Source: UBA5239 sp040394635
Lineage (GTDB): Bacteria; Verrucomicrobiota; Lentisphaeria; Victivallales; Victivallaceae
Assembly (NCBI GenBank): GCA_040394635.1
Contig: JBEBRW010000006.1
Coordinates: forward strand, 62,001-126,000
Length of the DNA stretch: 64,000 bases
Direction: 5' to 3'
Shown: positions 18,201 to 24,503 of the stretch, piece after piece
How the letters are laid out: every line of letters starts with the position of its first letter
How positions within the stretch are numbered: position 1 is the first letter of the stretch
Made by a program: the position numbers and the translations under genes
The notes under the pieces: generated by a model
What the model saw: only the letters and a program-made list of their open reading frames with translations
Database searches by the model: none
What the model was told of the DNA's origin: nothing

Positions 18201-18964
18201 ATTCTCTCAACTACATCTTCTCATTCCTGAAAATGCCGGATGTCAGAATATTGCATCACGGGAAAAAGCTGATCGGCTCCGGGTGGAACTTCAAGCACCG
18301 CAAACAGCCCTTCTGGATTCTTTACTGGAACGAGACGCCGGGCGCGGAAGTGATCTTCGGCAACCGCAGCGTGAAACTGACCCCGGACATCATTCTGTTG
18401 ATTCCGCCTTATACCACTTTTTCCACGAAACTGCATCAGCCGTTTCATCATTTTTTCCTGCAATTCACGGCAGAATCCCCTTTCGACCATGTCAAACACC
18501 GGGAAATCATCCTGCCGGCGGAACCATTTGCCGGGCGGCTGCGGGAATCATTCGAAAAACCGGTCCTTGACGCCATGCGGAAGTACGAAATCATTTTCGA
18601 CGTACTGCTGCATCTGCCGGAGGACTGCTTCTCCGCCAGAAAGGAATATGACATTGATCCCCGGATTCTGCAAGCGCTCGATATCATGATGTATGAGGAA
18701 ACCATGAGCAATGAGGATATTTGCCAGCAAATCGGCATGTCCGTCAGCAATTTTCAGCGCATCTTCAAGGAAGAAATGAAATTATCGCCCAAGCGCTACG
18801 CCATGAACCTGCGCCTCGAAAAAGCACGGCACCTGCTGATCAACACCGGCATCGGAATCGAAGAAATAGCCTTGGAAACCGGTTTTGCCGACCGGTATCA
18901 TTTTTCCAAGGCTTTCAAGTCGTTCTTTCAGGTCTCCCCCGCGGAATACCGGAAGTTATCGTAA
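18173..18964 (+). CDS. AraC-family transcriptional regulator (paralogue 1)
   Basis: A 263-residue regulator with an N-terminal cupin-like sensing part (residues about 20-150) and a C-terminal AraC double helix-turn-helix (about 165-263). The latter contains NEDICQQIGMSVSNFQRIFK and the family signature IALETGFADRYHFSKAFK. Three in-frame ATGs (18173, 18179, 18194) are possible and none has a good Shine-Dalgarno, so the start is uncertain. It stands divergent from the TIM-barrel-like gene at 17243-18097 and likely regulates it and the minus-strand operon. It is convergent with the next TIM-barrel-like gene, with 3 bp between stops. Confidence 0.87.
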   Translation: MSMVIINMSNSLNYIFSFLKMPDVRILHHGKKLIGSGWNFKHRKQPFWILYWNETPGAEVIFGNRSVKLTPDIILLIPPYTTFSTKLHQPFHHFFLQFTAESPFDHVKHREIILPAEPFAGRLRESFEKPVLDAMRKYEIIFDVLLHLPEDCFSARKEYDIDPRILQALDIMMYEETMSNEDICQQIGMSVSNFQRIFKEEMKLSPKRYAMNLRLEKARHLLINTGIGIEEIALETGFADRYHFSKAFKSFFQVSPAEYRKLS

Positions 18965-18967
18965 CGC

Positions 18968-19984
18968 TTATTGATTCTGCAGGTATTTCTGTACGGCCGC
19001 CGCGGTAGCGGGCCACTTGGCTATTTCGCGGTCGCCCAGGATCACGACGCCTTCGATCTGTCCTTTGGCGATATATTCACGGGCCCGGTCGAGCTGGTAA
19101 ATCAACAGTTCCGGCGGCGCACCCGCGTCGGACATGCCGTAATCATGCAGGAAAATACCCTGCAGAATCGGCTTGCCCGGAAAGACCTCCAGGCACTTCT
19201 GCACCGTTTCGTCGTACGACAGAATCTCTTCTTTGTTCCAGAACCACAAATTGATCACGTCGAAACAGGAAGCCATAAACGAGAAGTTCCGGGAGAATAA
19301 TTCATGGGCATAGACCACGCCGTACATTTTCAACGCCTTATTATGTTTTTTCAGCGCCTGGTTCACGGCGGCAAATTCGTCGGGCAGGATGGTTTTGAAA
19401 AAACCGGTGGCCACATCGTCCAGCATTGCGCCGCGGATATTCGGGTATTTCAGCGAGAGTTCGCTGAGTCTTTCGGCATTTTCGACGTTGCTGCTGCCTT
19501 CCTGCGCCCCCGGGCTCCGGCAGTTGCTGTTCACCTGGCAAAGCAGATTGTCGAAACAGCTGTGGAGCCCCAGCATCTTGTCGTTGGTCGGGCCGTAGAC
19601 ATAGACGCCGTTGTGAATATCGAAATATTCGGCGTTGCGGATCAGCGTGTCATCGGCCATTGAACCGCCCCAGTAGGGGGTGGGACCGCCCCACAGCCAG
19701 AGGTTGCTGCGGTCCAGCTTCGCCTGTTTGGCGGGATCGGTTTCCGGCGCTCCGGCCAGGGTTTCGAGAAGGATACGGTCGAGAGCGGAATTTTCCGGCT
19801 CGATCAGCTCGCACCACTCGGAACAGGTTTCGCCGATCAGGGGGTCGTGGACGTAATCCGCGGGCCGCGGAGCGGAGGTGGTGCCCAGTTTAACGTCATG
19901 AGTTTGCCGCAGCTTTTTAATTTTCTGAGCCAGCAGTTCACACTGATAATCGATGCGGTTGACAAGTTCAGGTTGTATTTTCAT
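18968..19984 (-). CDS. TIM-barrel-like protein of unknown function (paralogue B)
   Basis: A 338-residue protein without a signal peptide, about 50 residues longer at the N-terminus than paralogue A. Shared landmarks are LDRSNLWLWGG, IRGAMLDDVATGF, MYGVVYAHELF, CFDVINLWFWNKEE, ILQGIFLHDYGMSDAG and IEGVVILGDREIAKWP. The paired LDD and Y-x-H-E suggest a glycosidase-like barrel, but no family is recognised. ATG 19984 is preceded by AAGGAG at about 10 bases. It is divergent from a second AraC gene 136 bp away, repeating the arrangement of paralogue A. Confidence 0.75.
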   Translation of the reverse strand: MKIQPELVNRIDYQCELLAQKIKKLRQTHDVKLGTTSAPRPADYVHDPLIGETCSEWCELIEPENSALDRILLETLAGAPETDPAKQAKLDRSNLWLWGGPTPYWGGSMADDTLIRNAEYFDIHNGVYVYGPTNDKMLGLHSCFDNLLCQVNSNCRSPGAQEGSSNVENAERLSELSLKYPNIRGAMLDDVATGFFKTILPDEFAAVNQALKKHNKALKMYGVVYAHELFSRNFSFMASCFDVINLWFWNKEEILSYDETVQKCLEVFPGKPILQGIFLHDYGMSDAGAPPELLIYQLDRAREYIAKGQIEGVVILGDREIAKWPATAAAVQKYLQNQ

Positions 19985-20006
19985 GAATCGGAGACTCCTT
20001 ATGTTT

Positions 20007-20110
20007 ACTGATTGTTACTATACAATTACCGGGCCGATTTTTAAATGTCTCGGATTATAAAAAAATGTCTGTTTCTTTCATTTTCATTGGAATTATCCAA
20101 CACAATCAGT
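20007..20110. promoter_or_regulatory. 9-bp inverted repeat in the divergent AraC control region
   Basis: ACTGATTGT (20007-20015) and its exact complement ACAATCAGT (20102-20110) flank the divergent control region, each next to a TATAGT-like -10 element (TATAGT on the plus strand at 20110-20115; TATAGT on the minus strand near 20016-20022). It could be a pair of regulator half-sites for the AraC protein encoded at 20121. Confidence 0.35.
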
Positions 20111-20115
20111 ATAGT
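20087..20115 (+). promoter_or_regulatory. Candidate promoter giving a leaderless AraC transcript
   Basis: TTGGAA (20087-20092) and TATAGT (20110-20115) are 17 bp apart. The ATG at 20121 is only 5 bases after the -10 element and has no Shine-Dalgarno. A transcript from here would start at or just after the ATG, so either translation is leaderless or a later start is used. Confidence 0.4.
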
Positions 20116-20120
20116 ATGGC

Positions 20121-20885
20121 ATGTACAAAAATTATAACATCGAAATTTTGCAGTATGAGTATCTGCCGGAAGTGAAGGACTGGAACTTCGCCGACAGTTA
20201 CGGTTATTTCTGGCGTCTTTATCATAATCGCGGAGCGGTCACGCAATTCATTGACTTGAATGGCAGGATCAGCGAGCCGGGCGCGGATGAGTTCGTACTG
20301 ATTCCGCCGCTGACCCGTTTTTCGACCCGGAACGAAGGGGCATTTGCCCACCTGTTTGCCCATTTTACCGCGCCCGCGTACTTCAGCCGGGTCAATCCCG
20401 GCATATATCTGTTGAAGCAGAAGGAGCCGCCGGCAAGCGGCTGTTTTGTCCCGGAGCAACTTCCAGCGGAAATCCGCCACCTGCATATCCAGCGACTGGT
20501 GATTGACGCCCTGCTGTCGCTCCCCGCCGATGCGATCGCCCCGCCCACGCAGCCCAAGGCCCCCGATGAACGCATCCGAAAGGCCGTCACACTGATGAAG
20601 AAGCAACTGGACCAGCCGCTTGACAACGCCGGGATCAGCCGCAAAATCGGCTTGTCGTCCAACAGCATGAACCGGTTATTTCTGCAGGAATACGGGATGC
20701 CGCCGCAACAATTCCAGCGAATGCTGCGAATCGAAAAAGCCATGGTGCTGCTGCAGACGACCGATCACTCAATCGAGCAGATTGCCGCCATGCTTGGCTT
20801 CGCCGACCGCTATCATTTCTCCAAGATCTTCAAACGGATCCTGATGGTCAACCCCGCGGCCTTCCGCAAGAACTGCCCGAGATAA
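20121..20885 (+). CDS. AraC-family transcriptional regulator (paralogue 2)
   Basis: A 254-residue regulator with an N-terminal effector part (FVLIPPLTRFSTRNEGAFAHLFAHF, split here as a beta-rich cupin-like region, residues 50-80) and a C-terminal AraC domain. The domain includes LDNAGISRKIGLSSNSMNRL and IAAMLGFADRYHFSKIFKR. The layout and several motifs parallel the AraC protein at 18173-18964 (IPP-T-FST and F-H-F-x-F), pointing to an ancient duplication together with its neighbour. ATG 20121 lacks a Shine-Dalgarno. Likely target is the divergent TIM-barrel-like gene. Confidence 0.87.
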   Translation: MYKNYNIEILQYEYLPEVKDWNFADSYGYFWRLYHNRGAVTQFIDLNGRISEPGADEFVLIPPLTRFSTRNEGAFAHLFAHFTAPAYFSRVNPGIYLLKQKEPPASGCFVPEQLPAEIRHLHIQRLVIDALLSLPADAIAPPTQPKAPDERIRKAVTLMKKQLDQPLDNAGISRKIGLSSNSMNRLFLQEYGMPPQQFQRMLRIEKAMVLLQTTDHSIEQIAAMLGFADRYHFSKIFKRILMVNPAAFRKNCPR

Positions 20886-20895
20886 CCAAATCATG

Positions 20896-21570
20896 TCATA
20901 AAAACATTTTCCTGAAGATAACGATGAAGATGAAAACGACAATCAACATGCTGCATCCCGCAGGGGAGAGAACTCGCTTCCACCAGCGAAACGGTCCGTC
21001 TTTGACAGTGACAATTTCACCTGTGTCAAACTCAATTTCAAAAACCCAATAACCGTTACCGGAACCGTAGTTGTCCTGATCGACAGCTTCATCGCCGGGT
21101 GCGAGCCATTCCGTCTTTTGATTGAACCAGTTCCGGAACTGATCTTCCGTAAACCATGAGTTTGAAACTGTGGAAATCCGGTATTGCCGACCGATCGCCC
21201 TGAAAGCGGCAAACCGTCTTACTTTGAACGGAACACTGCCCATATTTCGAATCCGGGTACAGTAATGCCCGTCTGAAGGATGGTAAGGGCTTGGTTCATG
21301 TTGAATCTTCACCCTTGCGTCATCGACACATTGAGGCATTACCTCCTGGTTCTTCTTGAACACTTTTATGTAATCTATGCCGGGCGGGAGACTTTCGGTA
21401 TTCGCACAGTCTTCCAATACCTCGCCATTGAGATATGCGACAACATAACCCTCATGAATGGACTCCGGGGTCCCGTGCCGGTCAGGCTCATACACCTCCC
21501 ATTCGTCAGCGGAAGCATGTATATAGATCAGAAATTCCTGTTCTTCACGAATGTACTGTGCTAAACTCAT
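20896..21570 (-). CDS. Hypothetical protein with a C-terminal membrane anchor
   Basis: A 224-residue protein, mostly soluble and acidic, with one hydrophobic segment at the extreme C-terminus (MLIVVFIFIVIF, then RKMFL). This topology suggests a tail-anchored or inward-facing membrane protein. I recognise no family. ATG 21570 is preferred to the in-frame TTG at 21585 because AGG lies 7 bases upstream. It is convergent with the AraC gene (10 bp between stops) and divergent from the GntR-type regulator. It does not resemble the carbohydrate genes around it. Confidence 0.6.
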   Translation of the reverse strand: MSLAQYIREEQEFLIYIHASADEWEVYEPDRHGTPESIHEGYVVAYLNGEVLEDCANTESLPPGIDYIKVFKKNQEVMPQCVDDARVKIQHEPSPYHPSDGHYCTRIRNMGSVPFKVRRFAAFRAIGRQYRISTVSNSWFTEDQFRNWFNQKTEWLAPGDEAVDQDNYGSGNGYWVFEIEFDTGEIVTVKDGPFRWWKRVLSPAGCSMLIVVFIFIVIFRKMFL

Positions 21571-21699
21571 ATTCAACCTGGTCAATTATCGGTACTGGCA
21601 TGAGTTATTATATCGCCTTAATGCTGAGCTGTCAACGTTTAAAACACGTTAAAATATTTGCGGGCCGGCGAAAATCCGGATTTTTCTTATTTTTGCTTA

Positions 21700-21728
21700 T
21701 TGACAAATCAGGATACCTGATGTATACT
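21700..21728 (+). promoter_or_regulatory. Sigma70 promoter of the GntR-type regulator operon
   Basis: TTGACA (21700-21705) and TATACT (21723-21728) are separated by exactly 17 bp, a near-consensus promoter about 30 bp before the start codon at 21758. The -10 element lies inside the first copy of an operator-like repeat. Confidence 0.8.
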
Positions 21729-21754
21729 TAGATAAGGAAACCTGAAGGATACTT
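21711..21754 (+). promoter_or_regulatory. Two operator-like direct repeats over the -10 and the ribosome-binding site
   Basis: GGATACCTGATGTATACTT (21711-21729) and GGAAACCTGAAGGATACTT (21736-21754) match at 16 of 19 positions with a 25-bp period. The first covers the -10 box; the second covers the AAGGAT ribosome-binding site of the GntR-type gene. Placement suggests autoregulation. Confidence 0.6.
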
Positions 21755-21757
21755 GAG

Positions 21758-22867
21758 ATGATATCAGCAACCAAAAGCCAGAAATTATACAGCGAGTTGA
21801 AGGACCGCTGCAAGAACGGATACTACTCTGCCGGCAGTCAATTGCCCAAGGAAGTGGAACTGGCGGAGGAAATGCATGTATCACGGAAAACCTTGCGCCT
21901 GGCGCTCGACCAACTGTCACGCGAGAAGCTGATTATCCGCCTGAAGGGCAAAGGGACGTTCGTCCCGGGCAGTACGGCCACAGCAGGCAACAAAATGCTG
22001 GTGATTCTCAACGATTATCCGGATATTTCCAACCCTTATCCCTATATCATGCCCGGCATTCAATCCGCCGCCGCCGCGACCGATATTCTGGTGGACACCT
22101 GTATGCCGAACTCCTTTACCGCGTTATCCCGCGAGGAAGCGGTGCAAAGCATCCGCGACAATGCGCCGGACGGCATCATCCTCATGGGCAACAACTTCAG
22201 GGGAAATGAGCGTCTGCTGGATATCCTGCAGCATACTGGAATCCCGGTGCTGCTGCCTCATGCCGCGACTAACGATCATGCCGTCACCGGGTTTGCCACC
22301 ATGTCCATGGACTACCGGCAAATCATTCTTGACGGTTTGCTCTACCTGAAGGCGCAGGGGCACAAACGGATCGGCATCATGATGCGCGAGGGCCGTGGAA
22401 TCCTGCACAGCGAATATGCATCCCTGGCCGAACAGGCGGGAATCAATGGAATCCTGAAGGAAGTTCCTTATTCGTATGAGTCCGTGGCCGCCTGGCTGGA
22501 GGAAATCCTGGGCGTGTCCCGCCCTCCGACGGCGCTGTTCTGCTACTCGGACTTCTATGCCATTCACGCTTACCGTTACTTGAAACAGGCCGGGATAAAC
22601 ATTCCGAAACAGCTGTCCGTGTTGTCCATAGGCGGCCATATCGGCTGCAATTATCTGACGCCCACGCTTTCCGCCATCGACTTCAATCTGTCTGAGATCG
22701 GCAGCAACGCAGTCAGGCTGCTGATGGATATCATTTACGACAAGAAATATGCGGCAGGAAACATGCCCGAAGTCATTTGTCCGCATCATATTATCGAACG
22801 GCAAAGCACAGGAATTCGAATTGAAGATAAAGACACATCAAATATAAAGGAGATGCTTGTGGTATGA
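21758..22867 (+). CDS. GntR/LacI-hybrid transcriptional regulator (AraR-like)
   Basis: A 369-residue regulator with an N-terminal GntR winged helix-turn-helix (residues about 8-75: LYSELKDRC, LPKEVELAEEMHVSRKTLRLAL, LKGKGTFV) joined to a LacI-type periplasmic-binding effector domain (about 85-350). This is the layout of AraR-type sugar regulators. The effector part shows DGIILMGNN, HKRIGIMMREGRG and LSVLSIGGH. It is the first gene of an operon whose next genes encode a prepilin-type protein, a carbohydrate-binding protein and a glycosidase, coupled by ATGA overlaps. It likely controls them and itself in response to a sugar. Confidence 0.88.
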   Translation: MISATKSQKLYSELKDRCKNGYYSAGSQLPKEVELAEEMHVSRKTLRLALDQLSREKLIIRLKGKGTFVPGSTATAGNKMLVILNDYPDISNPYPYIMPGIQSAAAATDILVDTCMPNSFTALSREEAVQSIRDNAPDGIILMGNNFRGNERLLDILQHTGIPVLLPHAATNDHAVTGFATMSMDYRQIILDGLLYLKAQGHKRIGIMMREGRGILHSEYASLAEQAGINGILKEVPYSYESVAAWLEEILGVSRPPTALFCYSDFYAIHAYRYLKQAGINIPKQLSVLSIGGHIGCNYLTPTLSAIDFNLSEIGSNAVRLLMDIIYDKKYAAGNMPEVICPHHIIERQSTGIRIEDKDTSNIKEMLVV

Positions 22868-23637
22868 AAAGAAAAATCAAGAATTTTACACTCATAGAAC
22901 TTCTGGTCGTGATTGCAATCATTGCCATACTCGCGGCAATGCTGCTGCCGGCCCTGAACAGCGCCCGGAAAAGAGCCATGTCGATAAAATGCATGGCCAA
23001 TCTGAAGCAGGTCGGCACCGCGCTGGTGATGTACACGGATGCGTCCAACGGCGTACTCCCGCCTTACCGCTTCAATGGCGATGTCGAGTGGACCAGTCCG
23101 AGCGGCGGCAATCACACCCTTTCCAGCCCATCGTGGGTATGGATCATGGGAGCGGCAGGCGCGATACCGTTTGCCGACGGCTGGGGCACGCCCAATAACA
23201 TATTTTACTGCCCGGCCCGGCCGGAAGCGGAACTGGGCGGAGTCAACGCGCAGGCGCCAAGCTACGGAATCAACTTTTGCCTTAGCGATATCAAGAAGAA
23301 AAAAATAGGCGAACTCAAGCGCAGCGCTTCATTGATCATCGCCGCGGACAGCCGGAAAACCCTGATCCAGACCGGGGTCCCGGGCTCCACCTATCGCGAA
23401 GGAACCGGCAGTTATTACATTTATCCCACGGTGAACAGCGCGGGAACCGTTTACGGCGACGCCACCGCCAATGCCAACCGGGAACCGAATATTGACGGCT
23501 GCCATAATGGCACCAATGTCCTGTATCTCGACGGCCATACGTCATTTGTCGCGACCAGCGGAAATACCCATGCCGGACGGGTGAAATTCTGGAGTGAAAC
23601 ATTTTACGGCGACACGAATCAGTGGTGGGAACCATGA
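22864..23637 (+). CDS. Prepilin-type N-terminal cleavage/methylation protein (DUF1559-like)
   Basis: A 257-residue protein with a basic leader MKRKIKN, the cleavage motif before FTLIELL and the helix VVIAIIAILAAMLLPAL followed by NSARKRA. The head contains YGINFCLSD and the late LYLDGHTSFV motif, as in the H-X9-DG class. Its start overlaps the regulator's stop (ATGA at 22864-22867) and its stop overlaps the next start (ATGA at 23634-23637), so its synthesis is tied to the regulator and the secreted hydrolase system. It is the second prepilin-type protein in this window placed inside a hydrolase operon. Confidence 0.92.
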   Translation: MKRKIKNFTLIELLVVIAIIAILAAMLLPALNSARKRAMSIKCMANLKQVGTALVMYTDASNGVLPPYRFNGDVEWTSPSGGNHTLSSPSWVWIMGAAGAIPFADGWGTPNNIFYCPARPEAELGGVNAQAPSYGINFCLSDIKKKKIGELKRSASLIIAADSRKTLIQTGVPGSTYREGTGSYYIYPTVNSAGTVYGDATANANREPNIDGCHNGTNVLYLDGHTSFVATSGNTHAGRVKFWSETFYGDTNQWWEP

Positions 23638-24494
23638 GAAAAATCTGTTTGATGTTGTCGCTGTGCCTGGGGCTCTGCTGTACCGGCGCGGATACGGTTT
23701 TGAACGGTAATTTCGCCGACGGTGCGAAGCACTGGCAAGTCATCAAAAAGAACGGCGAAGTCAAGGACGGAGCCGTCTCCCTGACCAAGGAACCCGATAC
23801 GAAAGCATATCCGTGGGCGGTACAGATGCTCGAGCTGGTTCCGGGGGAATTTTATGAACTGGCATTTGAATACCGGGCGGAAAATGTCGGCGCGGGCGGC
23901 GAGGTCCGGCTGGAATTTCCCGATCTGAAAACCGGGATCGTCACGCCGTTCATGAATCATAACACCATCTGGAACCCTAAAACGATTTCATTTCAGGCGC
24001 AGGCAAAAAATACCCGGCTGGTACTCCGGGTGTGGCCCGGAATAAAACCGGGCTCGACCATACATTACCGGAATATCGTACTGCGCAAACCCGGTGAATT
24101 GCTGCCGCCGCCATGGGAACGCGGAAAGCTGGGGTATCGCACCGAAAACAGCACGATGAATGTGATCGACAACAAAATCCGCTGGGACATCGTTTCGCCG
24201 GGCGGCGAACTGACGGTCACCACCGACAACATCTGGCCGGAAAGCGATCACCGTTTCATCCTCATCGCCAAGTCCCTTCCGGCCGCCGATATCCGCTGGT
24301 CGCTGGAATGCCTGAACCTGCACGGAGTCAGAGTCGGAGAGCCGATTTCCGGAGTGCTGAGCCAAGGCGCGGTCGACAAGGTTTTCAAATTTCCCGGCGA
24401 AACCGCATTTGTCCGGGTCCGCCTCACGGGTACGGCAAAAAGTACGGTCATGCTTGAAAACTTCTCACTGCTTCGCCTGCAGGAAATTCAATAG
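23634..24494 (+). CDS. Secreted carbohydrate-binding (CBM4/9-like) protein
   Basis: A 286-residue protein with a signal peptide (RKICLMLSLCLGLCCTGA). The first about 150 residues look like a galactose-binding-type jelly roll of the CBM4/9 kind: VLNGNFADGAKHW, PGEFYELAFEYRAENVG and TRLVLRVWPG. The second half is another beta-rich module of unknown type. No catalytic motif is visible. ATG 23634 overlaps the previous stop; the in-frame GTG at 23622 has no advantage. It ends 9 bp before the large glycosidase gene and may serve as its accessory binding subunit. Confidence 0.7.
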   Translation: MRKICLMLSLCLGLCCTGADTVLNGNFADGAKHWQVIKKNGEVKDGAVSLTKEPDTKAYPWAVQMLELVPGEFYELAFEYRAENVGAGGEVRLEFPDLKTGIVTPFMNHNTIWNPKTISFQAQAKNTRLVLRVWPGIKPGSTIHYRNIVLRKPGELLPPPWERGKLGYRTENSTMNVIDNKIRWDIVSPGGELTVTTDNIWPESDHRFILIAKSLPAADIRWSLECLNLHGVRVGEPISGVLSQGAVDKVFKFPGETAFVRVRLTGTAKSTVMLENFSLLRLQEIQ

Positions 24495-24503
24495 GAGAAA
24501 ACT

